Positions 17,226 to 27,388 of a DNA stretch of 64,000 nucleotides are shown one piece after another; position 1 is the stretch's first letter; each line of letters begins with the position of its first letter. The DNA comes from an uncultured Anaerolineae bacterium (GTDB taxonomy: Bacteria; Chloroflexota; Anaerolineae; Promineifilales; Promineifilaceae), in NCBI GenBank assembly GCA_905479495.1, contig CAJQMR010000010.1, forward strand, positions 248,001 to 312,000, given 5' to 3'. Under the pieces are notes generated by a model. The model was not told the origin of the DNA. It did no database searches and worked only from the letters and a program-made list of their open reading frames with translations. The translations under genes and the position numbers were made by a program.

Positions 17226-18143
17226 ATGAGCAAACAGGCAAAAAAGATTGGTCTCATGATCGGGCAAGAACGGGAATGGCCTGAAGCATTTATAAAAGCG
17301 GTTAATGACAGCGACGAAAATGTGACGGCCGAACTGGTTCAGCTTGGCGGCACCTTTATGGACGACCCTCGTGTCTATGATGTCATTATCGACCGTATCT
17401 CCCATGAAATCCCCTACTATCAAGCCTATCTCAAATACGCTTCTATTCAGGGAACATACATTATTAATAACCCCTACACTATGTCAGCTGACAGCAAGTT
17501 TTCCAGTACAGCTCTGGTCAATCGATTAGGCTTAAAAAGCCCGCGCACGGCCGTATTACCCAACAAGCAGGTGGAAAAAGACGTGACCCCGGACACATTT
17601 CGTAACCTCAAATATCCGATGGATTGGCAGGCAATTATTGATTACGTCGGCGTGCCAGCCATTTTCAAAGACAATCGGGCCAGCGGACGACGCGGTGTGC
17701 ATCGGGTACACAACGTGGATGAATTAATCCAACGGTACGACGAAAGCAGCACCCGCACTAAAATTCTGCAACAAATCATTGAATCTGATGAACATGTACA
17801 CTGCTTTGTTATTGGTCAGGAAAAGGTATTATCGCTGCACTATTCGCTGAAACACGGCCGTTACAAGCAAAAGGTCCTCAGCGCTGATAGTGAACTGGGG
17901 CAACATCTATCGGAGAGTGCCCTTGGCATTACCCGCGCTTACCAATATGACGTGAACATGGTCGAATTTGTCATCAAAGATGGCACACCTTACGTCATCA
18001 ACGGCACCTACCCCACCCCAGACATTGATTTGACCCTCATGACAGAAGAACAGTTCCAATGGCTTGTTATAGAAATAGCCGAACTAGCAATCGCACGGAG
18101 CAAACGGCCGTTACACCAAACCGGCGTTTTAAGTCAGCTATAA
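17226..18143 (+). CDS. ATP-grasp (RimK-like) ligase, substrate unknown
   Basis: A 305-residue protein. Residues 1-95 form an N-terminal alpha/beta domain. The ATP-grasp fold follows: a substrate/ATP entry region (NPYTMSADSKFSSTALVNRLG), the ATP lysine in PAIFKDNRASGRRGVHRV, a hinge with HVHCFVIGQEKVLSLHY, and the end motif YDVNMVEFVIKDGTPYVINGTYPTPD, where Glu and Asn would bind Mg. ATP-grasp enzymes join a carboxylate to an amine or thiol through an acyl phosphate; the partners here cannot be read. GGGAGA precedes the start. No operon partner is obvious. Confidence 0.75.
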   Translation: MSKQAKKIGLMIGQEREWPEAFIKAVNDSDENVTAELVQLGGTFMDDPRVYDVIIDRISHEIPYYQAYLKYASIQGTYIINNPYTMSADSKFSSTALVNRLGLKSPRTAVLPNKQVEKDVTPDTFRNLKYPMDWQAIIDYVGVPAIFKDNRASGRRGVHRVHNVDELIQRYDESSTRTKILQQIIESDEHVHCFVIGQEKVLSLHYSLKHGRYKQKVLSADSELGQHLSESALGITRAYQYDVNMVEFVIKDGTPYVINGTYPTPDIDLTLMTEEQFQWLVIEIAELAIARSKRPLHQTGVLSQL

Positions 18144-18173
18144 TCCGACGAGTGACCTATGCACTTCACCCCA

Positions 18174-18201
18174 TTGTAACCACACCCAAGCGTGATATAA
18201 T
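18174..18201 (+). promoter_or_regulatory. Probable promoter of the glucan phosphorylase gene
   Basis: TTGTAA at 18174-18179, a 16-bp spacer and a perfect TATAAT at 18196-18201, about 67 bp before the ATG. Confidence 0.6.
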
Positions 18202-18267
18202 CAGCGCCGATTAGTTGATGCATCAACCATAATCAGACAAAAAACCTTGTTAAAAGGACCAAAACAG

Positions 18268-20412
18268 ATGAATCATTTAAATGACAAAGTTCCAGATAAA
18301 ATCGGCCGTATTACCGAATTGGCTTACAATCTTTGGTGGAGTTGGACCCCTGAAGCACGCGGGCTTTTTCGTCGTCTCGATTACCCATTGTGGCGTAAAA
18401 CCTTGCACAATCCCGTGCAAATGCTCCAAGAAATAAGTCCCCTCAAACTTCAAGAAGCTGCTCAAGATTCCACATTTTTAAGACAATACAACAAAGTGAT
18501 GATGCTGTTTGATGATACCATGAAAAACCATGACTCCTGGTTCTATCAAACTTACCCCGAGTTGGCAGACAAAACCATCGCTTACTTCTCGTTTGAGTTT
18601 GGGCTGCACAGCTCACTGCCCATCTACTCTGGCGGTCTGGGCATCCTTTCTGGGGACCATGCCAAAGAGGCCAGTGACTTAGGCTTGCCGTTTGTTGGCG
18701 TCGGCTTTATGTATCCCCAGGGCTACTTCCGCCAACGCATCCCGTCCCATGGCTGGCAAGAAGCTGTTTACCAACAACTGGACATCAGCCAGGCGCCCGT
18801 CTTGCCGGTCTTAAATGGTGACGGCCACGAAATGCGAATTTCAGTAAACTTGGGCGGGCGTCGTGTCTCTGCGCGCATCTGGCATGTACAGGTCGGGCGA
18901 AATCCCCTATTCTTGCTCGATACCGATGTAGATGAAAACGAGCCGTGGGATCGCGAACTCTCAGCACGCCTTTATTCGGGTGACTCCGAAACCCGCATTC
19001 GTCAGGAAATCATGCTCGGCATCGGCGGCGTCCGCGCCTTGCGCGCTTTGGGCATTAATCCCACAGCATGGCACATGAACGAAGGCCATTCCGCCTTCCT
19101 CACGTTGGAATGCATTCGCGAGTTAGTTGCTGAAGGGAAAAATTTTGAAGAAGCCGTAGCCATTGTCAAAAAACAATCGATCTTTACGACCCATACCCCC
19201 GTCCCTGCCGGGCACGACGCCTTCGGTTTCCAAATGGTTGAACAATATTTCAATGGATTTTGGGACGAACTAGGTATTAACCGCGAACATTTCCTCAGTT
19301 TAGGTGGTCACGAAGAAGAATGGGGCATGGCTTTTAACATGACAGTTCTCGCCCTCAGACTTTCTGGACAAGCAAATGGGGTCAGCAAGCTCCACGGCGA
19401 AATTTCACGCGAGATGTGGCAAGAGGTGTGGCCAGACAAGCCGGTAGACGAAGTACCAATTAGCTCAATTACCAATGGTGTTCATGTTCCAACCTGGATT
19501 GCTGGCGAAGTGCACAATATTTTCGACAAATACATCGGTCCTGGTTGGCTGGAACAGCACGACAACCCGGCCATTTGGCAGCGGCTGGCAGAAGCCCCCG
19601 ATGATGAAATGTGGGACGTTCATTTAGCCCTCAAGCGCAAGTTAATGAGCTACCTACGCGAACGAGTTCGCCGTCGCTGGGTGAACGGCACCAATGATCC
19701 CACACAAGTATTAACCAGCGGCACCCTGCTCGATCCGGAAGCTTTAACCATTGGTTTTGCCCGCCGCTTCGCCACCTACAAACGCGCCACCCTTATCTTC
19801 CGTGATTTAGAGCGTTTACAGCGCATCATGATGGACATCCACCGCCCCGTGCAATTTATTTTCGCTGGTAAAGCACATCCAGCTGACGAACCGGGCAAAT
19901 CGCTCATTCAACATATTTATAATTTGGCCAAACATAATCAGCTAGGCGGCCGTATTGCCTTCGTTGAGGATTATGATATGCACATGGCCCGCTATCTGAC
20001 TCAGGGAGTAGATGTTTGGCTAAACAACCCACGCCGCCCGCGTGAAGCAAGTGGCACCAGCGGCATGAAAGCCGCTATCAATGGCATTCCCAACTTTAGC
20101 ATCCTCGATGGCTGGTGGGTAGAAGGCTACAACGGGGCAAATGGTTGGGCCATTGGTGATGAGCGCGAATTCGAAAACCATGAAGTTCAGGATGAATATG
20201 ATGCCAATTTCATCTACCAGGTGCTGGAAGAAGAGATTGTGCCGCTCTACTACAGCCGTGATCGGGATGGTATTCCACGGGGCTGGGTAGAGATCATGCG
20301 CGAATGTATTGGCTCGAATGCGCCCATGTTTGGCACGCGCCGTATGATCAAGGAATACACCACAGAATTGTACATTAAGGCGTTACGCGCCAGTGAAGCC
20401 AACAGTAACTAA
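18268..20412 (+). CDS. glgP: Alpha-glucan (glycogen) phosphorylase, DUF3417 type
   Basis: Releases glucose 1-phosphate from glycogen or maltodextrin using phosphate and PLP. The protein is about 714 aa. The N-terminal DUF3417 region (ITELAYNLWWSWTPEARGLF) is typical of the short bacterial/archaeal type. The catalytic core shows FSFEFGLHSSLPIYSGGLGIL, AWHMNEGHSAF, TTHTPVPAGHD, the NGVHVPTW motif and the PLP-lysine region REASGTSGMKAAINGI. The ATG at 18268 follows AAAAGGA; an upstream in-frame TTG is unlikely. It belongs to the same pathway as Pgm at 0.8-2.4 kb. It runs into two small genes with 3-bp and 4-bp junctions. Confidence 0.95.
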   Translation: MNHLNDKVPDKIGRITELAYNLWWSWTPEARGLFRRLDYPLWRKTLHNPVQMLQEISPLKLQEAAQDSTFLRQYNKVMMLFDDTMKNHDSWFYQTYPELADKTIAYFSFEFGLHSSLPIYSGGLGILSGDHAKEASDLGLPFVGVGFMYPQGYFRQRIPSHGWQEAVYQQLDISQAPVLPVLNGDGHEMRISVNLGGRRVSARIWHVQVGRNPLFLLDTDVDENEPWDRELSARLYSGDSETRIRQEIMLGIGGVRALRALGINPTAWHMNEGHSAFLTLECIRELVAEGKNFEEAVAIVKKQSIFTTHTPVPAGHDAFGFQMVEQYFNGFWDELGINREHFLSLGGHEEEWGMAFNMTVLALRLSGQANGVSKLHGEISREMWQEVWPDKPVDEVPISSITNGVHVPTWIAGEVHNIFDKYIGPGWLEQHDNPAIWQRLAEAPDDEMWDVHLALKRKLMSYLRERVRRRWVNGTNDPTQVLTSGTLLDPEALTIGFARRFATYKRATLIFRDLERLQRIMMDIHRPVQFIFAGKAHPADEPGKSLIQHIYNLAKHNQLGGRIAFVEDYDMHMARYLTQGVDVWLNNPRRPREASGTSGMKAAINGIPNFSILDGWWVEGYNGANGWAIGDEREFENHEVQDEYDANFIYQVLEEEIVPLYYSRDRDGIPRGWVEIMRECIGSNAPMFGTRRMIKEYTTELYIKALRASEANSN

Positions 20413-20415
20413 ATA

Positions 20416-20763
20416 ATGAACCGTTGGTTAAAACGAATTGGCACCTTCGTTTTATTGCTTATTTGGCTCATGATTATGGCCTTCCCTACGTTTGCCTTTT
20501 TTCTGGCAACAAACGGGGAGATACAGCTAGGCAATGAGGCACGCAGCCATATTCGGTTTTTCATGGTTCAAGAAGAAACATCGAGCGGGATTGGCCTGGA
20601 ATGGGTACGAGAAGCACGACAGGTGGATCATTGTACCCGGACAACCATTCGCTATTTTTTATGGGAAGGTAATAGTGCGGGGCAAAATGCAAGCTTCTGC
20701 CAATGTTATGATCCGGTTACCGACGCCCCGCTACCAGTAGAGGAGAGTAACTGTACTCAATGA
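20416..20763 (+). CDS. Small exported or membrane-anchored protein, unknown function
   Basis: A 115-residue protein, not recognised. Residues 7-31 are a strong hydrophobic segment after Arg/Lys (signal peptide or anchor). The remaining about 80 residues are hydrophilic, with four cysteines (DHCT, SFCQCYD, NCTQ) that could form disulfides outside the cell. It starts three bases after the phosphorylase stop and overlaps the OsmC gene by four bases, so the three genes are one translation-coupled unit. Confidence 0.7.
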   Translation: MNRWLKRIGTFVLLLIWLMIMAFPTFAFFLATNGEIQLGNEARSHIRFFMVQEETSSGIGLEWVREARQVDHCTRTTIRYFLWEGNSAGQNASFCQCYDPVTDAPLPVEESNCTQ

Positions 20764-21197
20764 GTAATATTGCCGTAAAATGGACCGGCCAGGGAAGCCA
20801 GATGTTTGTTGGCCGCGATTCTTTTGGCCATGTCGTTGTATCTGGTTCCTGGCCACAAGATGATGAAACGTGGCAAGAGTGGAAAGGGATAAAACCATCT
20901 GATTTGCTGCTGGTGAGTTTGGCCTCTTGTTCAGCCTATGATGTGGTCATGATATTGGGCCGTCAACGGCAGCAGTTGACAAATTTGTACGTGAGTGTAG
21001 ATGGTAAGCAAGCCAACGAACCACCCTACCAGTTCACCGAAATTCACCAACATTACACAGTAGAGGGCATTAATTTAGATCCCAAGAAGGTGGAACGGGC
21101 TATCGGACTTTCAGAAGAACGTTACTGTTCTGTGGCCGCTACCATTCGGGGTGTTGCCAAGTTAAGCCACAGTTTAGAAGTTGTCACTTCAGAATAG
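20760..21197 (+). CDS. OsmC/Ohr-family protein
   Basis: A 145-residue protein of the OsmC family, thiol peroxidases that reduce organic hydroperoxides. Both catalytic cysteines are visible, in [14 protein letters not shown] near residue 58 and in [14 protein letters not shown] near 119. The intervening beta/alpha pattern and the ending ([12 protein letters not shown]) fit YhfA/OsmC-like members rather than Ohr. ATGA overlap with the preceding gene indicates coupling, and a terminator follows. Confidence 0.88.
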   Translation: MSNIAVKWTGQGSQMFVGRDSFGHVVVSGSWPQDDETWQEWKGIKPSDLLLVSLASCSAYDVVMILGRQRQQLTNLYVSVDGKQANEPPYQFTEIHQHYTVEGINLDPKKVERAIGLSEERYCSVAATIRGVAKLSHSLEVVTSE

Positions 21198-21233
21198 AAT
21201 TGTTTTTCGTTTTTCATTCTGATTTATTTCCAG

Positions 21234-21266
21234 GTTCCCCATGCGTCTGTATGGGGAACTTTTCTT
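21234..21266 (+). terminator. Rho-independent terminator after the OsmC gene
   Basis: GTTCCCCAT pairs with ATGGGGAAC across an 8-base loop and is followed by TTTTCTT. Confidence 0.9.
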
Positions 21267-21374
21267 CGGCTGATTTCTCTTGTCCCATTTCACATAAGAT
21301 GCCACAAAAAGTGTAGTTGTGTTACAATGCAACCTAATATTATGGTGCTCAATTTTGGTTTTTAAATCAGAAAT

Positions 21375-21953
21375 ATGAATTCAACTTCAAACGATCGGCA
21401 ACTTTTTTACCCATCAGGTGAACAGCCCCCTGGTTGGCCGCAAGAACCACAGGATCCTTTTGTGCCTACGGCCGTTCAGCTAGAACGTGCCAACGCCCTG
21501 AAACGATTTAATCGCCTGGTCATTTATCTGCCGCTGGGTTTGTTGGCAACGGCCGTTCTCGGACTGCTCATCTACTTGCTCATCCTGGCCATCTGGCCAC
21601 CCTATGAAGATACGCACCTGTTCCTTTCTGGCATTGCCGACATCATCTTGATTTTTTTTATGCTGCCAGTGGTGGCGATCTTTGGGTTGCTGTTGGCCGG
21701 TATTTTTGGCGGACTCATCTACCAACGACAGTCAGGCAAAGAAGACAGCACCCCATCCTTGCAGAAAAAATACGGCCGTTTGCGCCTGCTCTTGTGGAAA
21801 CTTGACCAAAAATTGAGTGTTGTTTACCGTAAGATCGATCAGTTCATGCCCAAGTTGGCCAACCCTGTGATCCGGTTAAATACATTCACAGCGTTTATCA
21901 CAGCCTGGCTAGACCAACTCACAAAACAACTCAATCGTCATGATGCGGAGTGA
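21375..21953 (+). CDS. Membrane protein with two helices, unknown function
   Basis: A 192-residue protein, not recognised. A Pro-rich hydrophilic N-terminus of about 45 residues is followed by two long hydrophobic segments at about 47-72 and 84-112, and then a basic, amphipathic C-terminal region of about 80 residues. The layout suits an inner-membrane protein with both ends in the cytoplasm. It is followed within five bases by another small membrane protein, probably on the same transcript. Confidence 0.65.
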   Translation: MNSTSNDRQLFYPSGEQPPGWPQEPQDPFVPTAVQLERANALKRFNRLVIYLPLGLLATAVLGLLIYLLILAIWPPYEDTHLFLSGIADIILIFFMLPVVAIFGLLLAGIFGGLIYQRQSGKEDSTPSLQKKYGRLRLLLWKLDQKLSVVYRKIDQFMPKLANPVIRLNTFTAFITAWLDQLTKQLNRHDAE

Positions 21954-21957
21954 AAAT

Positions 21958-22176
21958 ATGAATGAAACTTCTAATACAAGTTGGAAAACAAATTTATTGC
22001 TAGTGGGTGCCGTTGGTGGTGCCTTAATTGGTGCTGGTACCGCCTATCTTCTGGCACGTTCGGCAGAAAGCAACCGGGGCGGTCCCCCAGAAATCTCAAC
22101 CAAAGATTTGCTCAGCACCGGTATTGCCATTATTGGCGTCATTCGCGGCATTGCTGCACTGGGAGATGGCAAATAA
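21958..22176 (+). CDS. Small single-pass membrane protein
   Basis: A 72-residue protein with a glycine-rich hydrophobic segment (LLVGAVGGALIGAGTAYLLA) at about residues 10-30 and a second weakly hydrophobic stretch near the end. The ATG at 21958 is chosen because GGAG lies eight bases upstream, inside the end of the preceding gene; an ATG at 21940 would overlap that gene. Its function is unknown. Such YtxH-like glycine-zipper proteins are common beside envelope genes. Confidence 0.6.
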   Translation: MNETSNTSWKTNLLLVGAVGGALIGAGTAYLLARSAESNRGGPPEISTKDLLSTGIAIIGVIRGIAALGDGK

Positions 22177-22267
22177 GCGGCCCGTTTTCCTTTAGCTACA
22201 ACGAGACAAGTTGCAGACGCGGTTTACCATTCCAATTACGGCACGACAATTCAAATATTGATACCGA

Positions 22268-24736
22268 ATGAACAGTTTTGAAAGGCTCAACGAGGGTACG
22301 CACCTAGCCGGTGCAGAGAATCCCGCAGCACACGGCCGTTCACTAAACCAAGGAGAATTGCCGAGTGTCTTGCCGATCTTACCTCTGCGCGGGTTGGTTG
22401 TGTATCCCCAAACGGCCGTTCCCCTCAACATCGGTCAGCCCCGTTCCATTCGCCTGCTGGAAAGCACCGATCAGCAAAATGGCTTCATTGGTCTGTGTGC
22501 CAGCCACAATCAGGAACGAGCCGTACCTGGCCCCGACGAGGTTCATCGCATCGGTACCGTAGCGATTGTCCATCGTCAGCTGCGCCGCAAAGACGGCACC
22601 ATCCGCATGTTGGTCAACGGACTGCATCGTTTCCGTATCAGAACCTTCGTCTCCACAGAACCATTCCTGGTAGCCGAAATTGAGCCATTCCCCGAAGATG
22701 AGAGCAGCAGCACCCAAACAGAAGCCATGTCGCGCAATCTGGTAGATATGTTCATGCGGCTGGCCGAATTTGTGCCCAGTATTCCTGGCGATTTATTGGC
22801 TTCCAGCCTCAACATTGAAAATCCCCTCCAGCTTGTTTACACCATTGCCACCTACCTCCAGTTAGAATTGAACGAAGCCCAGCAATTTTTAGAGTTCAAC
22901 GACCTCTCCGAGAAGCTCACCTGGTTGGTTCGCTACATTGGCAAAGAAACAGAAATTATGGAAATGGGCCAACGCATCCGCACTGAAGCGTTTGGCCAGA
23001 TGGAACAGGCACAGCGGGAATATTTTTTGCGGGAACAGCTAAAAGCCATTCAGCGGGAACTGGGTGAAGCGGATGAGCGAGAAGTTGAAGCCCAAACTTT
23101 CCGCAAGAAGATTGAAGCGGCACGTATGCCAGCCGAAGCGCGGCAAGAAGCGGAACGTGAGCTGAACCGTCTGACCCGTTTGCCCGTCGCGGCGGCTGAA
23201 TATGGTGTAGTACGCACGTATCTTGAATGGCTGGTCAATTTGCCCTGGAACAAGTCCACCACAGACTTGCTGGACCTGGAACATGCGCGTCTTGTGCTGG
23301 ATGAAGACCATTATGGCTTGGATGAGGTAAAAGAGCGCATCGTCGAGTTTTTAGCGGTGCGGCGGCTGCGTCAAGAGCGGCTAGGGGATGAGGCGCATGA
23401 AGGGGAGGATACGGCCGTTCCCCCTCAAGATGCGGACTGTTTAGGGGCCATCCTTTGTTTTGTTGGGCCACCCGGCGTAGGCAAGACATCGTTAGGGCGC
23501 TCTATTGCCAGGGCGATGGGTCGGCAATTTGCGCGCATTTCTCTGGGTGGCATACGCGACGAGGCCGAAATTCGGGGACACCGCCGCACCTACATTGGGG
23601 CGATGCCTGGTCGGATCATGCAAATGTTGCGTCGCTGCCAGAGCAACAATCCTGTTGTCATCCTGGATGAGATCGACAAGTTAGGCGCGGATTTTCGGGG
23701 CGATCCGGCCGCCGCTTTGCTCGAAGTGCTGGACCCCGAGCAAAATCGCACGTTTAGCGACCATTATCTTGATGTACCCTTCGATCTTTCCTCTGTCTTG
23801 TTTATTACCACAGCCAATACGCTCGACACCATTCCCCACCCGCTGCAAGATCGCATGGAGGTCATTCGGATTGCAGGGTACACTGAGTCTGAGAAGGTGG
23901 CCATTGCCAAAAATTATTTGGTGCCGCGCCAAATTCACAGCAATGGCTTATTGGCAGAGGAGATGCAGTTGGATACGGCCGTTCTGCACCAAATCATTCG
24001 TGACTATACGCGGGAAGCTGGTGTCAGAGAGCTAGAACGGCAAATAGGCCGGGTCTGCCGCAAAGTGGCCACAACCGTTGCCCAACAGCTCAATACAGTT
24101 GACACAGCGCCTCAACAAATCAAGGCAGACCAGCTCACCGATTTTCTGGGTCCAGTGCGCTTCATTGCCGAAACCGCCCAGCGCACGCGCCTGGCAGGGG
24201 TGGCTACCGGATTGGCCTGGACAAGCACAGGTGGGCATATTTTATTCATCGAGGCAGCCAAAATGCCCGGCAAAAAAGGGCTCACCATCACCGGGCATAT
24301 CGGCGACGTGATGCAAGAATCGGCTCAAGCTGCCATGACTTACGTGCGTTCCAAAGCCGAACAGCTGGGCATCGCGCCCACTTTTTTTGAACAGCACGAC
24401 ATTCACATTCACGTGCCGGCTGGAGCCATCCCCAAAGATGGTCCATCAGCTGGCATCACAATTGCCACCGCCCTGGCCTCTTTACTCACCGGGCGACCAG
24501 TGTGCAATGATACCGGCATGACCGGAGAAATTACTTTACGCGGCCAAATCATGCCCGTGGGGGGCATAAAAGAAAAGGTGCTGGCGGCCCATCGGGCTGG
24601 CTTGCATACCATTATTTTGCCCTTACAAAACGAGCCAGACTTGGCTGAAATACCTGATGAAATTAAAAAGGAGATGTCATTTGTTTTAGCACACACCATG
24701 GATGACGTGTTAAAAAAGGCACTCTGTACGGATTAA
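22268..24736 (+). CDS. lon: ATP-dependent protease Lon
   Basis: A cytoplasmic AAA+ serine protease that degrades misfolded and regulatory proteins. It is 822 aa. The N-terminal substrate domain (VLPILPLRGLVVYPQTAVPL) spans about 35-230 and is followed by a coiled stretch. The AAA module has Walker A GPPGVGKTSLGRSIARAMG, Walker B VVILDEIDKLG and the sensor region FITTANTLDTIP. The protease domain has catalytic Ser in PKDGPSAGITIATALASL and Lys in GGIKEKVLAAHRAG. All motifs are intact. It is followed after five bases by a receiver-domain gene, so the stress protease may be cotranscribed with signalling genes. A copy of ACGGCCGT appears four times within the gene. Confidence 0.97.
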   Translation: MNSFERLNEGTHLAGAENPAAHGRSLNQGELPSVLPILPLRGLVVYPQTAVPLNIGQPRSIRLLESTDQQNGFIGLCASHNQERAVPGPDEVHRIGTVAIVHRQLRRKDGTIRMLVNGLHRFRIRTFVSTEPFLVAEIEPFPEDESSSTQTEAMSRNLVDMFMRLAEFVPSIPGDLLASSLNIENPLQLVYTIATYLQLELNEAQQFLEFNDLSEKLTWLVRYIGKETEIMEMGQRIRTEAFGQMEQAQREYFLREQLKAIQRELGEADEREVEAQTFRKKIEAARMPAEARQEAERELNRLTRLPVAAAEYGVVRTYLEWLVNLPWNKSTTDLLDLEHARLVLDEDHYGLDEVKERIVEFLAVRRLRQERLGDEAHEGEDTAVPPQDADCLGAILCFVGPPGVGKTSLGRSIARAMGRQFARISLGGIRDEAEIRGHRRTYIGAMPGRIMQMLRRCQSNNPVVILDEIDKLGADFRGDPAAALLEVLDPEQNRTFSDHYLDVPFDLSSVLFITTANTLDTIPHPLQDRMEVIRIAGYTESEKVAIAKNYLVPRQIHSNGLLAEEMQLDTAVLHQIIRDYTREAGVRELERQIGRVCRKVATTVAQQLNTVDTAPQQIKADQLTDFLGPVRFIAETAQRTRLAGVATGLAWTSTGGHILFIEAAKMPGKKGLTITGHIGDVMQESAQAAMTYVRSKAEQLGIAPTFFEQHDIHIHVPAGAIPKDGPSAGITIATALASLLTGRPVCNDTGMTGEITLRGQIMPVGGIKEKVLAAHRAGLHTIILPLQNEPDLAEIPDEIKKEMSFVLAHTMDDVLKKALCTD

Positions 24737-24741
24737 AAATT

Positions 24742-25125
24742 ATGACTCAAATCATCGTTGTCGATGACGACAACACCAATTCAAGTTTAATAAAGATGTT
24801 GCTGGAACTAGATGGTTTCAGCGTTGAAACCTGTGAAGATCAAACCAAGGCGGAGAAAGCCGCCACATTCGATACAAAAGCGTTTGTGATTGATTGTCAC
24901 CTGGCACGCGGACGCAGTGGGCTAGACTTACTGAGGGCCATTCGGGCTGGAGAAACAAACGCAAAAACGGAAACGGCCGTGATCATCACATCTGGCGATT
25001 ATCGTCAGGAAAAAGAATCTCTAGAGTCCGGGGCTAATCTATTCATGCTCAAACCATACCCGCCCAACTCCCTCTCTGAGACACTCACCGATCTTTTAGC
25101 CAAGGGGACAGCCACCAATGAGTAA
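24742..25125 (+). CDS. Single-domain response regulator receiver
   Basis: A 127-residue stand-alone receiver (CheY-like) with acidic residues D8-D10, phosphoacceptor D51 in AFVIDCHLARGRSG, the switch Thr/Ser in AVIITSGDYRQ and the conserved Lys in LFMLKPYPP. It has no output domain, so it must act by protein contact. No histidine kinase is in the window. It begins five bases after lon and overlaps the PHP-AlbA gene by eight bases, so it is probably read from the lon transcript. Confidence 0.88.
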   Translation: MTQIIVVDDDNTNSSLIKMLLELDGFSVETCEDQTKAEKAATFDTKAFVIDCHLARGRSGLDLLRAIRAGETNAKTETAVIITSGDYRQEKESLESGANLFMLKPYPPNSLSETLTDLLAKGTATNE

Positions 25126-26881
25126 TAACCGCTCGCGTAGACGGAAACCTCAAGGTAAATCCCCCTCTCGTCAATGGCGACGTATGGACCTACACCTGCA
25201 CACGCCAGGCTCGGTTGATTATCAGGAAAGCACTGTTAGCTATCTAGATATTTTGCGCCAGGCAGAGCTGCGTGGGCTGGACATTATCGCCTTCACCGAC
25301 CATAACTCCGTGGCTGGATATGCTACCATGCGCAAAGAAGTTGAGCGGCTGCTGTGGCTTGAAGAGCTAAACCGCCTCGACCTCGAAGAAAAGCGACGGC
25401 TCGACGAATATCGTCGCCTGCTAGAGAAAATTTTGGTGCTGCCCGGCTTTGAATTTACCGCCACCTTTGGCTTCCACATTTTAGGCATTTTCCCCCAGGA
25501 CAGTCCTATTAGCCTGCTGGAACATCTGCTGCTCACGCTGCGCGTTCCCGTAGAATCACTGAGCAAGGGCAGCGCCACCGTGGGGGCCACCGCCGATGTC
25601 CTCACCGCTTACCGTGTCATCAACGAAGCAGGCGGTATTGTCATTGCTGCCCACGCCAACTCCAGCAACGGCGTGGCCATGCGCGGCCTCGATTTTGGTG
25701 GGCAAACGCGCATTGCCTACACGCAGGACCCCAATCTGCACGTTTTAGAAGTCACCGATTTAGACAAACGCGGCCGTTACACCACCCGCCGCTTTTTTGA
25801 TGGCTCCAAACCGGAATATCCCCGCCCCATGCGCTGTATCCAAGGGTCAGACGCCCACCGGCTAATGCGCGAGAATCCAAGCTCAAAATCGTTAGGCATT
25901 GGGGACCGGGTCACGGAAATTTTGCTGCCCGAAGTCTCGTTTGAGGCGTTGGCTAATGTGTTAAAGGGAAATGATTTGTCTTTGACACGGCCGTATCGCG
26001 GCCCAGCCAATCCCATCGACTTTGTGCAGTTAGCCCGTGAGGAAGGCGAATCTATTGTCCAATCCTTTCACGCCTCGATGGCTCAGCGCGGCGGGCATCA
26101 AAACCATGTGCTGCGCGACATTTGCGCCATGGCCAATGGCAATGGTGGCACCATCTACATCGGCGTTTCAGCCAATCCAAAAGAAAAGCCAGTCGGCGTA
26201 CGAGACCATAATCGGGCTATAGATCGGCTGCAAACTGTCATTAGCAACCGCTTCACCCCAGAGCCAGACATCCACATCGATAATTTACCCTCCCAGGGAG
26301 AACAAATTGTACGCGTAACGGTGCAGCCCGGTCAGGATAAGCCGTATGCCATTGATGACAACCTTTTCTACATTCGGGACGATACCGAAACCAGTCAGGC
26401 TGTTCGTGATGAAATCGTGCAGCTAATTGCCAGCCCGGCCGAGACAACATCTGAAACGGAACAGGAAGTACTGCCCCCCTTGCCGCCAATCGGCCATCTG
26501 GCACCCAAAATAGGCAAAACGGCAACGAACGTGGTTGAACCACCGCGAACCGGCGTGGAAATTGTAGAGAGTGAAAAGCGCAAGGGAACTTACTACCATA
26601 CTGTGCGCGACTTGCGCAATGGCAACCTGATTAAAAACGTCACCCGGTCCTCAGCCCGCAAGCTGTGGCATTACGCCATCACCAAAGTGGAAACCGATAC
26701 GCCCAAACCATCTGATATTTCCTGGCAAGGTAACATTGCCGTTCTCGATATTCGTAAAAAGAATGACAACGTTTGGTATGATCTGGCCATGCGTGAGGGC
26801 GATAAGATTCACTTTTTCTACGGCGTGACCGACAGCGGCCTTAACGACAACTGGCTGTCACTTATCGAAAAGGCACATTAA
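25118..26881 (+). CDS. PHP phosphoesterase fused to an AlbA_2 (Schlafen-type) domain
   Basis: A 587-residue two-part protein. Residues 20-300 are a PHP metal-dependent phosphoesterase: [49 protein letters not shown] and QGSDAHR. An unusual charged helical insertion lies between the second and third motifs ([20 protein letters not shown]). Residues 305-435 match AlbA_2/Schlafen: [32 protein letters not shown], and [11 protein letters not shown]. The C-terminal 130 residues are not recognised. PHP enzymes cleave phosphoesters and AlbA_2 domains bind nucleic acid, so it may act on DNA or RNA ends or on a nucleotide signal. It is coupled to the receiver gene by an eight-base overlap. Confidence 0.8.
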   Translation: MSNNRSRRRKPQGKSPSRQWRRMDLHLHTPGSVDYQESTVSYLDILRQAELRGLDIIAFTDHNSVAGYATMRKEVERLLWLEELNRLDLEEKRRLDEYRRLLEKILVLPGFEFTATFGFHILGIFPQDSPISLLEHLLLTLRVPVESLSKGSATVGATADVLTAYRVINEAGGIVIAAHANSSNGVAMRGLDFGGQTRIAYTQDPNLHVLEVTDLDKRGRYTTRRFFDGSKPEYPRPMRCIQGSDAHRLMRENPSSKSLGIGDRVTEILLPEVSFEALANVLKGNDLSLTRPYRGPANPIDFVQLAREEGESIVQSFHASMAQRGGHQNHVLRDICAMANGNGGTIYIGVSANPKEKPVGVRDHNRAIDRLQTVISNRFTPEPDIHIDNLPSQGEQIVRVTVQPGQDKPYAIDDNLFYIRDDTETSQAVRDEIVQLIASPAETTSETEQEVLPPLPPIGHLAPKIGKTATNVVEPPRTGVEIVESEKRKGTYYHTVRDLRNGNLIKNVTRSSARKLWHYAITKVETDTPKPSDISWQGNIAVLDIRKKNDNVWYDLAMREGDKIHFFYGVTDSGLNDNWLSLIEKAH

Positions 26882-26884
26882 ACA

Positions 26885-27382
26885 ATGCAGGTGGCTATTT
26901 TAACCGTCTCAGACCGTGGGGCCCGCGGTGAATATGAAGATCGCAGTGGTCCTATTCTGGCAGAGATCATACAAAGCAAAACAGCGTGGCAGGTTAGCCA
27001 TCGGGCGATTGTGCCCGATGAAAAAGCCGCGATTGCCAATGCACTCATCCACTGGTGCAATGCGGGAGTCAATCTCATTCTGACCAGCGGCGGCACTGGC
27101 TTTTCCCCACGTGATGTGACGCCAGAAGCGACCAAATCCGTCATTGAGCGGGAAACTCCGGGCATTGCGGAAGCCCTACGCGCTGAAAGCTTGAAAATCA
27201 CCCGCCATGCCATGCTCTCCCGCGCCGTGGCCGGCATTCGCGGGCGCACGCTGATCATCAACATGCCAGGTAATCCCAAAGCGGTCCGGGAAAACATGGA
27301 TGTGCTGCTGCCCATTCTGCCCCACGCCCTGGAGCTGCTCAGCGAAGCGCCAGACAGCGAAAGCCAACATCGACAGGTTTAA
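26885..27382 (+). CDS. mog: Mog/MoaB-family molybdopterin adenylyltransferase
   Basis: A 165-residue MoCF-fold protein that adenylylates molybdopterin before MoeA inserts the metal. Motifs: VAILTVSDRGARGEYEDRSG, IVPDE, the MPT-binding loop LILTSGGTGFSPRDVTPEAT and LIINMPGNPKAVREN. The length fits MoaB/Mog. It starts three bases after the PHP-AlbA gene. MoeA is encoded separately at 7697-8959. MoaB-type and Mog-type members cannot be told apart with certainty here. Confidence 0.88.
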   Translation: MQVAILTVSDRGARGEYEDRSGPILAEIIQSKTAWQVSHRAIVPDEKAAIANALIHWCNAGVNLILTSGGTGFSPRDVTPEATKSVIERETPGIAEALRAESLKITRHAMLSRAVAGIRGRTLIINMPGNPKAVRENMDVLLPILPHALELLSEAPDSESQHRQV

Positions 27383-27388
27383 GTAACT

